A DNA stretch of 38,687 bases from an uncultured Hyphomicrobiales bacterium (GTDB taxonomy: Bacteria; Pseudomonadota; Alphaproteobacteria; Rhizobiales; Beijerinckiaceae), in NCBI GenBank assembly GCA_903931945.1, contig CAIZEI010000145.1:1-38687 (forward strand). The letters are read 5' to 3'. Shown in pieces: positions 16,506 to 24,178 of the stretch (position 1 is the first letter of the stretch; each line of letters starts with the position of its first letter). Position numbers and translations under genes: made by a program. The notes beneath the pieces were generated by a model. It saw only the letters and a program-made list of their open reading frames with translations. It did no database searches and was not told where the DNA came from.

Positions 16506-17504
16506 ATGCGCAGATGTCTGTTCGCCGCTGCCGGTCTTTTTGCTGCTTTGGCTCCAGCCTGCGCCCAGGCATCAGATTGGGACGCTGTCATCGCCGCTGC
16601 GAAGAAAGAGGGCAGCGTTGCAGTTTACTCAGCGCTCACCGGGCCGCCCGCGATTGCGCGCATGAAAGCGTTCGAGGCGCAATATGGCGTTCGCGTCGAC
16701 CAGTTTATCGGGCGCGCCAGCGAGGTGACGGAACGAATCCGGATTGAATTGGCCGCCGGTCGCCATATCGGCGATATCTATATCACCTCGCCCGCCACCC
16801 TGCCGGGCCATGTGAAACTCGGCGAAATCGAGCCTGTCATGGACGTCCCCGGCGCAACTGACATACGCGCTGATATCGAGCGCGACCCCGATGGCGTGCC
16901 GGTGTGGGTTCCACCCTACGGGATTCTGGTCAATGCGCGCCTTGTTGGCGAGACCGAAATCACCGGCTGGAAAGATCTTCTCGATCCAAAATGGAAGGGG
17001 AAGATGACTGGCGACGATTTGCGACTTTCGGGCGCAGGCGCGGCGATGTTCGAGGCGACCTACAAAGCTTTTGGTCGCGATTATCACGATCGGCTGGCGC
17101 AGCAGGATTACGTTGTCACGCGCAACAATCGCGAGGCCGCGCGGCAGGTCGCGCGCGGCGAATACGCCATCTATTTTCCGCAGCAATTGCCCTATGCGCT
17201 GGCGCTGAAAGGCCTGCCTGTCCGCATGATTGCGCCCAAAGAGGGCTGGGTTTACGCCAGCGCGCATTTTGCGCTTCTGCGGGGGGCGCCGCATCCCAAC
17301 GCCGCCCGGCTGCTGACGCAATTCATGCTGGAGCCGGAGTCGCAACTGGCCTTCGCCAACGCCGGATTGATACCGGTGACCAATGGCGTCATCGAGAAAG
17401 CCAGCGATGACGCGCGGCCATTTTTGCAAACCAAATTGCTCGGCGGCGGCACCTATGAATTGCAGGACAAAATGATGGCGCTGGCGGCGACGATTTATAG
17501 GTAG
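16506..17504 (+). CDS. ABC transporter periplasmic solute-binding protein (Fe3+/polyamine-type)
   Basis: A 332-residue exported binding protein. The start ATG has AGGAG 9 nt upstream and gives a clear signal peptide, MRRCLFAAAGLFAALAPACAQA, cleaved before SDWD. The mature protein follows the FbpA-like class II fold: AAAKKEGSVAVYSALTG near the N-terminus, YGVRVDQFIGRASEVTERI, DIYITSPATLPGHVKLGEIEP and WKDLLDPKWKGKM. This class carries iron, thiamine, phosphonates or small organic compounds, so the ligand is open. No permease or ATPase gene adjoins it. The only permease in the window is at 29531-31285. It is divergent from the UGSC-family gene and shares its regulatory region, suggesting that it imports a substrate or product of that system. 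Confidence 0.88.
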   Translation: MRRCLFAAAGLFAALAPACAQASDWDAVIAAAKKEGSVAVYSALTGPPAIARMKAFEAQYGVRVDQFIGRASEVTERIRIELAAGRHIGDIYITSPATLPGHVKLGEIEPVMDVPGATDIRADIERDPDGVPVWVPPYGILVNARLVGETEITGWKDLLDPKWKGKMTGDDLRLSGAGAAMFEATYKAFGRDYHDRLAQQDYVVTRNNREAARQVARGEYAIYFPQQLPYALALKGLPVRMIAPKEGWVYASAHFALLRGAPHPNAARLLTQFMLEPESQLAFANAGLIPVTNGVIEKASDDARPFLQTKLLGGGTYELQDKMMALAATIYR

Positions 17505-17585
17505 GGAAGGGGCAGTAGAGCATTGCTCGCATGTGGGGCGATGAGAAGCCTGGGCCACGCCAAAGCATGATCGCACTCATCCACC

Positions 17586-17786
17586 CTATTCAGCCGCCTG
17601 AATCAGCTCAATATCCTTCTTGAGCAATTCGTTGACCAGTTCATCGAGGGTGACGCCGCGCGCCTCCGCGCGCCTTGCGAGAAAGGCGAGCACCTCGGTG
17701 TCGAGATGGACTGGCGGCGCGAGGACAGCGCCGGGGCGGAAGAACCGCCCGCGCTCGCCCCTGGAGAAATCATAGCTGGATTTCAT
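17586..17786 (-). CDS. brnA: BrnA-type antitoxin
   Basis: A 66-residue protein with the BrnA features: an N-terminal toxin-wrapping part (YDFSRGERGRFFRPG) followed by a ribbon-helix-helix-like VHLDTEVLAFLARRAEARGVTLDELVNELLKKDIEL that dimerises and binds the operon promoter. Its ATG overlaps the BrnT stop by 4 bases, so the two are translationally coupled. The pair is a type II toxin-antitoxin system. The gene converges on the solute-binding protein gene across an 81-bp gap with nothing recognisable. Confidence 0.88.
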   Translation of the reverse strand: MKSSYDFSRGERGRFFRPGAVLAPPVHLDTEVLAFLARRAEARGVTLDELVNELLKKDIELIQAAE

Positions 17787-18079
17787 GACGTCTCACCTTC
17801 GCGATATTGCCGGGCTTCCCGTCGTGTCGGGCGGCGCGCCGGGATAATGCGGGCGGTGGCGCTGTCAGCGCCACGCTCGACCCAAGTATGCACGACCACG
17901 AGGAGTTTTCCAGTGGCGGCAATTCCAATCGTCACCCAGCGTTCCTCGCGGGATACGATGTCCGGGATCGAACGGGCGAGCGGGTCGTTCAGAACGCCCA
18001 TGGCTTCGGGAAAGGCGACGCCATGCTTGGCGATATTGCTCGCCGCCTTCTCCGGGTCCCAGTCAAAATCGATGCGCAT
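17783..18079 (-). CDS. brnT: BrnT-type ribonuclease toxin
   Basis: A 98-residue BrnT family member, a RelE-fold ribonuclease that blocks translation. It starts MRIDFDWDPEKAASNIAKHG, with the conserved N-terminal strand and the NxxKHG motif. It continues with FPEAMGVLNDP, EERWVTIG, LLVVVHTW and the C-terminal ARIIPARRPTRREARQY bearing the basic catalytic and RNA-binding residues. I chose the ATG at 18079 because the family begins there; no strong ribosome site precedes it. It is followed by the overlapping antitoxin gene in the usual brnT-brnA order. All motifs appear intact, so it is probably active. Confidence 0.9.
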   Translation of the reverse strand: MRIDFDWDPEKAASNIAKHGVAFPEAMGVLNDPLARSIPDIVSREERWVTIGIAATGKLLVVVHTWVERGADSATARIIPARRPTRREARQYREGETS

Positions 18080-18207
18080 GAAGCAAGCCGCAACTCGCAT
18101 TCGCCAAACCCGGGCCAATTCCCGTCGCGATGTGGATTGTGGAGAAGACCAACGCGGGGACAAGTGGTTTATTGGCAGGTTCGAAAATTCGCGTGGCGAA
18201 GTCGCGC
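18080..18207. other. Divergent gap between brnT and the RelB-type antitoxin gene
   Basis: The first part of a 177-bp intergenic stretch. It carries one copy of the 9-bp direct repeat GTTTATTGG (18167-18175). The second copy lies at 18210-18218, 43 bp away, overlapping the antitoxin promoter. These could be operator half-sites for the leftward brnT operon. No clear leftward -10/-35 pair was found. Confidence 0.35.
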
Positions 18208-18235
18208 TTGTTTATTGGGAAATTGTAGCTACATT
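18208..18235 (+). promoter_or_regulatory. Promoter and RelB-like operator of the orphan antitoxin gene
   Basis: TTGTTT (18208-18213), a 16-nt spacer and TACATT (18230-18235) form a plausible sigma-70-type promoter. The 10-bp palindrome TGTAGCTACA (18224-18233), preceded by T, overlaps the -10. It resembles the TTGTAATTACAA core of the E. coli relBE operator, which RelB binds for autorepression. The arrangement suggests negative autoregulation. Confidence 0.5.
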
Positions 18236-18256
18236 TGAGCCACATCATCCGGAGCC

Positions 18257-18520
18257 ATGCCCGTGCCTGCAACCGATATCGTCCGCGCCCGGATTGACCA
18301 TGCGACCAAGCAGCGCGCCGCCGCCGCGTTGGCCGACATGGGGCTTTCAATTTCCGACGCCATCCGGCTTCTCATGATGCGGATCGCCGACGAGCGCCGC
18401 TTGCCCTTTGAAGTCAAGGCTCCGAACCCAACCACGCGCGCGAAGATAGCCGAGCTTGAAAGTGGCAAAGGCCGCCGATCCGCTTCTGTTGAGGCGCTGT
18501 TTCAAGACCCTGGAATTTAA
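18257..18520 (+). CDS. RelB/DinJ-family antitoxin without a visible toxin gene
   Basis: An 87-residue antitoxin. The N-terminal ribbon-helix-helix (DIVRARIDHATKQRAAAALADMGLSISDAIRLLMMRI) is a canonical RelB/DinJ DNA-binding domain. The C-terminal PFEVKAPNPTTRAKIAELE would cover a RelE/YafQ-type toxin. A GGAG lies only 2 nt before the ATG but 8 nt before GTG at codon 3 (18263), so translation may start there. The next gene, 28 bp downstream, is a thioredoxin-reductase-like enzyme, not a toxin, and the intervening frames show no RelE remnant. It may be an orphan antitoxin or a transcriptional regulator of the downstream redox genes. Confidence 0.85.
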   Translation: MPVPATDIVRARIDHATKQRAAAALADMGLSISDAIRLLMMRIADERRLPFEVKAPNPTTRAKIAELESGKGRRSASVEALFQDPGI

Positions 18521-18548
18521 AACGCGCGCCAGAATTGCAGTGTTTCCC

Positions 18549-19463
18549 ATGACCTCCTCTCTCGACCTCATCATCATCGGCGCAGGCGTTGCGGGCCTGA
18601 CAGCTTCGATCCACGCGGGACAGCAGGGATTGAAATGCATGACCGTCGCAGAAATGGGCGTCGGCGGGCAAATCATGAATGCGCCGCTGATCGAGAATTT
18701 CCCGGGATATCCCCAGGGGATCGCGGGCGTCGAACTCGGCCCGATGTTGCACGAACAGGCCGAAGACGCCGGCGCGGAATTTTGCTTTGACACGATCAAA
18801 ACCATCGAAATCCAGGACGACGGTTTTGTGGCGCGCGGCATTGAAGAGACCCTGTTCGCAAAATCCGTCATCATTGCCGCCGGCTCGCGGTTGAAAACAC
18901 TCGGCGTTGATGGCGAGGCGCGCCTGACCGGGCGTGGCGTGTCGCATTGCGCGTCCTGCGATGGGCCGCTCTATCGCGGCAAGAGGCTGTTTGTGGTTGG
19001 CGGCGGCGATGCAGCCTTCGATGAGGCGCTTGCGCTGGCGGAGTTTGCCGCACATGTCGAAATCCTCTGCCGCAGCGCCAGACCGCGCGCGCAAAAGAAA
19101 TTGCAGGCGCGGGTTGCTGCGGCTGGAAATATCGGCGTGCGGTTCAATACGTCCGTTCAGGAAATTCTGGGCGCTGACTATGTGACGGGCCTGCGTTTGC
19201 GTGGCGCAGAGGGCGTCGAGCCCGCCGATGGCGTTTTCATCTACGCGGGTCTGCAACCCAATACAGAATTCCTGAATGGGCTGCTGGCGCTTGACGATGC
19301 CGGGCGCATTATTGTCGATGCGAAGATGCAATCCTCTGTCGCAGGCATATTCGTGGCGGGCGATATCCGTTCGCAGTCGCTGGCCTTGCTGCCGGATGTG
19401 GCGTCCGATGGCGAGACGGCGGCGGCGGCGGCGGCCGAATATTGCGCGGGACGGGCGGGCTGA
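18549..19463 (+). CDS. Thioredoxin-reductase-like FAD/NAD(P)-dependent oxidoreductase
   Basis: A 304-residue low-molecular-weight TrxR-type flavoprotein. The FAD site is LIIIGAGVAGLTASIHA near the N-terminus. MGVGGQIMNAPLIENFPG is typical of TrxR. The redox-active disulfide is Cys134-Ala-Ser-Cys137 in SHCASCDGPLY. The C-terminal FAD motif is GIFVAGDIRS. The NAD(P) domain has VVGGGDAAFDEAL but ILCRSARPRA where TrxR normally has HRRxxFRA, so nucleotide preference may differ. It is probably not the housekeeping TrxB. It may instead reduce the CSTC protein encoded at 14738-16402 or a dedicated redox partner. The ATG at 18549 lies just after the antitoxin gene, and the next dehydrogenase gene follows by 34 bp. 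Confidence 0.88.
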   Translation: MTSSLDLIIIGAGVAGLTASIHAGQQGLKCMTVAEMGVGGQIMNAPLIENFPGYPQGIAGVELGPMLHEQAEDAGAEFCFDTIKTIEIQDDGFVARGIEETLFAKSVIIAAGSRLKTLGVDGEARLTGRGVSHCASCDGPLYRGKRLFVVGGGDAAFDEALALAEFAAHVEILCRSARPRAQKKLQARVAAAGNIGVRFNTSVQEILGADYVTGLRLRGAEGVEPADGVFIYAGLQPNTEFLNGLLALDDAGRIIVDAKMQSSVAGIFVAGDIRSQSLALLPDVASDGETAAAAAAEYCAGRAG

Positions 19464-19497
19464 TTGTGTAACGCGCAACCGGGAGGGTGCGACGGCA

Positions 19498-20325
19498 ATG
19501 AAAAACAGCGTCAACATTACGATCATTGGCTATGGCGAGGTCGGAACCATCTTCGCGCGCGACTTTCTGAGCCGTGGCGATGTCCGCATCACGGCTTACG
19601 ATATCAAGTTCGCTTCTGCTGAACACGGCCCGGCGATGCTGGCGCGCGCGAAGGCCGAAGGCGTTGTCGTCGCCGAAAACCACTTCGCCGCCGCCGCTCA
19701 CGCGAATATCGTGATTTCAGCCGTGACCGCCGATGTCGCGCTCGCAGTCGCCGAACATGCGGCGACCTATCTGCGCCCCGGCCAGATCTATTTCGATATC
19801 AACTCGGCCTCGCCAGGCGCCAAAACAAAGGCCGCCAAAGCGGTCAACGCCTGCGGCGCGCGCTATGTCGAGGGGGCGGTGATGGCGCCTGTGCCCGGCC
19901 CTGGCGTCAAGGTCCCGATTCTTGCTGGCGGACCTGCGGCGGCGGAGGCGGCGGACAGTCTGAATGCGCTTGGCATGAATGTCACGGCGGTGACAACCGA
20001 GCCCGGTCGCGCCTCGGCGACGAAACTCTGTCGTTCCATCATGATCAAGGGCATCGAAGCCCTGATCGTCGATTGCGCCGCAGCGTCAAATCAATGGGGC
20101 GTCCAGAAGGAGGTGTTCGCCAGCCTCGACGCAAGCTACCCGAGCATCGATTTTACCAAACTCGCTGTCGATATGGCGGGCCGGGTGCGACAGCACGGCG
20201 TTCGCCGCGCCGCCGAGATGCGCGAGGCCGCCCAGATGCTGGACGACCTTGGCATGGATGGCGGACTTTCCCGGGCGGTCGCCGATGCGCAGCAACGCGG
20301 CGCCGGCAAGGCTGGCCTTGACTGA
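19498..20325 (+). CDS. 6-phosphogluconate/3-hydroxyisobutyrate dehydrogenase-like, DUF1932 C-terminus
   Basis: A 275-residue NAD(P)-dependent beta-hydroxyacid-dehydrogenase-like enzyme. It starts with the Rossmann motif NITIIGYGEVGTIFARDF. It has ISAVTADVALAVAEH, IYFDINSASPGAKTKAA (the substrate-binding DxNSxSP variant), GARYVEGAVMAPVPGPG and SATKLCRSIMIKGIEAL, where the Lys matches the catalytic lysine region. The helical C-terminal part resembles DUF1932, found in relatives of unknown substrate. The ATG has GGAGGG about 10 nt upstream. It lies 34 bp after the TrxR-like gene, so the two are probably co-transcribed. It likely oxidises or reduces a 3-hydroxy acid intermediate, which cannot be named. 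Confidence 0.85.
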   Translation: MKNSVNITIIGYGEVGTIFARDFLSRGDVRITAYDIKFASAEHGPAMLARAKAEGVVVAENHFAAAAHANIVISAVTADVALAVAEHAATYLRPGQIYFDINSASPGAKTKAAKAVNACGARYVEGAVMAPVPGPGVKVPILAGGPAAAEAADSLNALGMNVTAVTTEPGRASATKLCRSIMIKGIEALIVDCAAASNQWGVQKEVFASLDASYPSIDFTKLAVDMAGRVRQHGVRRAAEMREAAQMLDDLGMDGGLSRAVADAQQRGAGKAGLD

Positions 20326-20343
20326 CCGCCGCAAAAAATCGAC

Positions 20344-21171
20344 TTAGCGGGACATCAGCACCGGAACCGTCATTGACTTGAACAAAGTATTTGTGACGCC
20401 GCCAAAGACGAATTCACGGAAGCGGGAGTGGCCATAGCCGCCGCTGACGATGAAATCGGCGCCGCTGTCGGCGGCGTAGGACAACAGGCAGGCGCCGATA
20501 TCATCGGCGTAGGGCAATTTACGCAATGTCGCATTGACCCCGTGGCGGGCAAGATGCCGTGTCAGGTTAAAGCCCGGCAATTCCTCGCTCGGCAGGTTTT
20601 TTGACACGATGGAAACAATCTCGACCGCGCCCGCCTGTTCGAGCAAAGGCAGGGCGTCGCCGACCGCGCGCGCTGCCGCCATGCCGCCATCCCAGCACAC
20701 CATGGCCTTGCCGAGTTTTGCAGGCCCTTTGTGGATGCGGGGAACGACAAAAACCGGCCTGCCCGAACCAAACAGCGCGCCTTCGGCCATCAATTCGTCA
20801 TCGCTGCCAAAATCCGGCCCGCCCTGCCCGACAATCGCCATGTCAAAATGGCCCGCCAGACGCCCGAATTCGCTTTTGGCTTCGCCTGGCACCGTTTTGA
20901 TGACGACATAATCGGTTTCAACGCCATAGGACGCAGCCTGGGCAAACGCCTTGTAGGCGTCATCGGCGGCCTTTTGGGCGTTTTCCGTCGCTTCCACCAT
21001 CAGATCGTAGGGATATTCCCCCATGAATGAGGCAGGCGGGATTAGTTGCAACGCCAGACCCGCCGCTGTCAGATGGGCATTGAATTGCTGCGCGAGCGAA
21101 AGCGCGAATTCAGCGACATTGCCCCCATGCTCGGAGGTGTCGAGATGGACGAGAAGATCCTTGATGGCCAT
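20344..21171 (-). CDS. Universal stress protein, tandem UspA domains
   Basis: A 275-residue cytoplasmic protein with two UspA-type domains. The first begins IKDLLVHLDTSEHGGNVAEFAL. The second has KAMVCWDGGMAAARAVGDALPLLEQA and ends with the nucleotide-binding signature VSGGYGHSRFREFVFGGVTNTLF. I chose the ATG at 21171 with AGGGAGA 8 nt upstream. The frame continues 21 codons back without a comparable site. It is downstream of the hydrolase gene on the same strand and converges on the dehydrogenase gene, with 18 bp between. It probably has a role in stress survival; no specific partner is evident. Confidence 0.9.
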   Translation of the reverse strand: MAIKDLLVHLDTSEHGGNVAEFALSLAQQFNAHLTAAGLALQLIPPASFMGEYPYDLMVEATENAQKAADDAYKAFAQAASYGVETDYVVIKTVPGEAKSEFGRLAGHFDMAIVGQGGPDFGSDDELMAEGALFGSGRPVFVVPRIHKGPAKLGKAMVCWDGGMAAARAVGDALPLLEQAGAVEIVSIVSKNLPSEELPGFNLTRHLARHGVNATLRKLPYADDIGACLLSYAADSGADFIVSGGYGHSRFREFVFGGVTNTLFKSMTVPVLMSR

Positions 21172-21257
21172 TGCGGCGTCTCCCTGGGACGAAGTGCCCT
21201 GCGAGTATATAGTCGCGTTTTGCATATTTGCCATGCTGAGCGGCGATGACAGCCATG

Positions 21258-22571
21258 CTATCCAATCGCTGTCTTATTGATCCTGCCGCTTGCTTCCACG
21301 AACCAGCGCTCGCTGGTCATGGGCTTGCCTTGCAATCGTTTGGTGATCCACTCCGCCTGATAGATGCGCGGCTCCGGCCCATTGGCGGCGCTCGGGCCCG
21401 AGAGTGAGTGGCGGGAATCCTGATAGACGACAAGTTGTTTAGGTCCGCCGAGCGCATTCATAAACGCTTCGGTCGCTTCCAATGGGCAAAGTTCGTCGGA
21501 TTCGCCGGCCGCGACCAGGAACGCCGCCTTGATCTTGCCAGCGAAGGGGCGCCAGTCGATGGTCTGACGGAATTTTTCAAATTCCGCTTCATCGGCGATG
21601 CCGGACATGAACATGAAGCGCTTCTTGAATGTCGGCGAAGCCTCGTCAAAAATCTTGTGTCCGGCAATGTCGTAACAGGTGCCTGTCACAGCGCAGGCCT
21701 TGAATGCCGGTTCCTCGGAAATCATTGCGGCAGAGAAGAACGACCCGAAACTGGACCCCGTAGCCGCAATTTTATCCGCATCGATTTCGGGGCGCCCGCG
21801 CAAATATCGAGCGACCTCCTTGCCGGTTTCGACCCAGCCCTGGACATCGATGAAAATGCCGCGCACGGGAGATTCCCAATAGCCAGGTCCTTCAATGGCG
21901 AGAACTGCGTAACCGCGTTCCATCCAGCCATCGCCGTAGAGCGACACCGACCGTTCCTTGAACCCGTCCATGCCCGGCACCATGACGACGACGGGAACTT
22001 TCTTGCCGGCGACGTAATTCGGCGGCAGATGAAAAATGGCGGGCACGGATTTGCCGCGATAGGGAATCTCCACCCATTCGATCTTGTGATCCGCCAGCGC
22101 CATGTACTTGGTGAAGAGTTCGCGCTTCTTGTCATTGGCGTTGCGCAGTCGCGGCCCATGCGCCTCGTTGCCCCACATCGAGGTCGCCCAATAGGCGGCG
22201 GCTGTGTAGTAATTGTTGCGGGCGGGAATGCGTTCGTCATTCTTTTCAGCTTCAATGGCCATCGCTTCGCGTTTGCGCGCCAGCCCCTCGAACGCGGGAA
22301 CGATATCGGCATATTTTTTGACGCGCTGGCGTAGTGCGGCCATGTCATTCTGGATATCCAGTCCGCAGGCGCGCAGCAGGACGCTGACATGGCCCTGATC
22401 CCAGTCGATGCCATTGGCCTGAATAATATTGTCGAGCGCCCAGCGTTGCTCGTCAAAGCGCTTCATATGAGGCTCGCCCTGCGGGAAAACGCCATCCGCC
22501 GAGTGCGCGATGGATGCAGGCGCGGCCAGTGCGGCGAACGGCGCGGCGCGCAGGAAATGACGGCGATCCAT
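21258..22571 (-). CDS. Tat-exported alpha/beta hydrolase, FrsA/DUF1100-like
   Basis: A 437-residue hydrolase. The N-terminus MDRRHFLRAAPFAALAAPASIAHS has a twin-arginine-type RRHFL motif and a hydrophobic stretch ending in an AHS cleavage site, so export folded through Tat is likely. The nucleophile elbow GSSFGSFFSA carries the Ser. The acid is probably in GESDELCPLEA and the His in YQDSRHSLSG. The oxyanion strand is KVPVVVMVPGMDGFKE. The long helical N-terminal region before the fold resembles FrsA and 2,6-dihydroxypseudooxynicotine hydrolase, which cleave C-C or ester bonds. It lies head-to-head with one universal stress gene and ahead of another. The substrate is unknown. Confidence 0.85.
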   Translation of the reverse strand: MDRRHFLRAAPFAALAAPASIAHSADGVFPQGEPHMKRFDEQRWALDNIIQANGIDWDQGHVSVLLRACGLDIQNDMAALRQRVKKYADIVPAFEGLARKREAMAIEAEKNDERIPARNNYYTAAAYWATSMWGNEAHGPRLRNANDKKRELFTKYMALADHKIEWVEIPYRGKSVPAIFHLPPNYVAGKKVPVVVMVPGMDGFKERSVSLYGDGWMERGYAVLAIEGPGYWESPVRGIFIDVQGWVETGKEVARYLRGRPEIDADKIAATGSSFGSFFSAAMISEEPAFKACAVTGTCYDIAGHKIFDEASPTFKKRFMFMSGIADEAEFEKFRQTIDWRPFAGKIKAAFLVAAGESDELCPLEATEAFMNALGGPKQLVVYQDSRHSLSGPSAANGPEPRIYQAEWITKRLQGKPMTSERWFVEASGRINKTAIG

Positions 22572-22747
22572 AGTGTTTCCTCCTTCGATCTGTTGCGACC
22601 CGGGTGCCCCGGTCGGTGTCCTGTTCCAGAGTATGAGGCAGAGACCACCCGTGATGCAAGGCGTCGCTTAAAGTCTCATGCGCGGAGGCCTGTTTTCGTG
22701 TATGGTGCCACGACGTCGCCGGGGGGCGGCGGCAACAGGGGTGTTCC

Positions 22748-23581
22748 ATGAAGAATATTCTGGCGCCAGTCGAACTTCATTCCAGCATTGAATCGGCATT
22801 CGCCACCGCCCTGCTTCTGGCGCGGCGATTCGACAGCTATGTCGAAGGCATGCCGCTCGGTCCCGATATGCCCGATCTCGTGGCTTTCGATATGCCTGTG
22901 AGCTGGACGGTCGCCGACCAACACACCTGGAAAGAAATGGCGGACGAATCCCGTCGCCATTTTGAACAATTCATGACAGCAGCAAGCGTGCCCTCGCATG
23001 AAACGGCGCCTGACGGTCTTTCCTGGGGCTGGGCGGGCGATTCCTCCTTTGGCGATTCGCATTTGTCGAGCCATGCGCGTCTGTTCGATATTTGCGTGCT
23101 CGGACGCCCCGGCGCCGAACGTGGCGATGCCCGGATGGCGACAGCCGAGGCCGTGCTGTTTGACAGCGGTCGGCCCATTCTGCTCGCCCCGCCCAAGCCG
23201 CCCACAGCGCTTGGCGACACAATCGTCATCGCCTGGAACCAGAGCATGGAAACCACACGCGCAACAGCGCTCGCCATGCCGCTGTTGAAAAAGGCGAAAA
23301 AGGTGGTCGTTCTGACGATTCCCGAGCACAAGGTCGATGGGCCGACGGGCGATCAACTGGCGCATAATCTGCGCGCTCATGGCGTGCCTGCCGAAGCGGT
23401 CGAGCGCAGCGCCAAAGTGCGCGGCCATGGCGAGGCGATCCTGGAGGGCGCTGCCGCTCTTGGGGCCGACTTGCTGGTCAAGGGCGCTTATGCGCAAAGC
23501 CGCCTGCGTCAGATGATCTTTGGCGGCGCGACCAGTTATATCCTCTCCAAAGCGAATTTTCCGGTGTTCATGTCGAGCTGA
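22748..23581 (+). CDS. Universal stress protein family
   Basis: A 277-residue UspA-superfamily protein with two domains. The first, MKNILAPVELHSSIESAFATA, is degenerate. The second, IVIAWNQSMETTRATALAMPLLKKA, ends in the canonical ATP-loop region VKGAYAQSRLRQMIFGGATSYIL. It is divergent from the Tat hydrolase gene across 176 bp, and the ATG follows GGGGTGTTCC. It differs markedly from the other stress protein at 20344-21171, so the two are not a recent duplication. Confidence 0.87.
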   Translation: MKNILAPVELHSSIESAFATALLLARRFDSYVEGMPLGPDMPDLVAFDMPVSWTVADQHTWKEMADESRRHFEQFMTAASVPSHETAPDGLSWGWAGDSSFGDSHLSSHARLFDICVLGRPGAERGDARMATAEAVLFDSGRPILLAPPKPPTALGDTIVIAWNQSMETTRATALAMPLLKKAKKVVVLTIPEHKVDGPTGDQLAHNLRAHGVPAEAVERSAKVRGHGEAILEGAAALGADLLVKGAYAQSRLRQMIFGGATSYILSKANFPVFMSS

Positions 23582-23590
23582 GCCGGTTTG

Positions 23591-24103
23591 TTAATCCAGT
23601 TCCAGCGCGAAGGGATTGCCCTCGAAGCAATCCTCGCCGCGACCAATGCTGGCGGCTGCCGCGATCAATTTGCCGCTGCGCTGGAGATGTGCGTCAGCGT
23701 GACAGATCAACAACGGATTGGGCGTTGCTGTGGGCGAGCGCTGGCGCAAGGTCTGCGCGATATCATATTCGTCGCGCTCGGGACGCAAGGCTGCGACGAT
23801 GATCATCGCAGCCGCCGTCGAGCGGCTGACGCCTGCATAACAATGGATCAGCAAGGGCGCACTGCGATCCCAGGCCTGCGCAAATGCAAGCATATCCAGA
23901 ACATGCGATTCAGTGGGCGCTATATGATCGCCGTCGGGCGCAACAATATCGGCCAGCGACAGGCGGAGATGCTTCGATGCGTCGATGGTTGCCGGGCGGG
24001 TGACGGGAAAGTCCGGATTGATCAAGGTCAGAAGGGATTGTGCGCCGCTCGCTCGCGCGACATCCTCGATGCGCTGGAGCGAACAGACATGGATACGTGG
24101 CAT
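23591..24103 (-). CDS. Tyrosine/dual-specificity phosphatase-like protein
   Basis: A 170-residue protein with the protein-tyrosine-phosphatase signature HCYAGVSRST (HCxxGxxRS), giving the catalytic Cys and the phosphate-binding Arg. A possible general acid lies in the upstream LADIVAPDGDHIAP segment. The ATG at 24103 has GGGAG 7 nt upstream. It converges with the stress protein gene (9 bp apart) and lies downstream of the HD hydrolase and tag. Small phosphatases of this kind are found in alphaproteobacteria beside these genes. The substrate (protein or small phosphate ester) is not known. Confidence 0.87.
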   Translation of the reverse strand: MPRIHVCSLQRIEDVARASGAQSLLTLINPDFPVTRPATIDASKHLRLSLADIVAPDGDHIAPTESHVLDMLAFAQAWDRSAPLLIHCYAGVSRSTAAAMIIVAALRPERDEYDIAQTLRQRSPTATPNPLLICHADAHLQRSGKLIAAAASIGRGEDCFEGNPFALELD

Positions 24104-24178
24104 GGAGAAGCTCCCGCAACCGCTTGCTGTGATATGGAACAACATCGTTTCGCGACAAATGTTTGACGCGGGCCGAAT

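Noticed and set aside
18456..18548. Extension of the TrxR-like protein into the antitoxin gene, or a toxin remnant in this overlap
   Set aside because: The extra 31 residues overlap the antitoxin in another frame and resemble neither TrxR nor RelE. The FAD motif begins right after the ATG at 18549.
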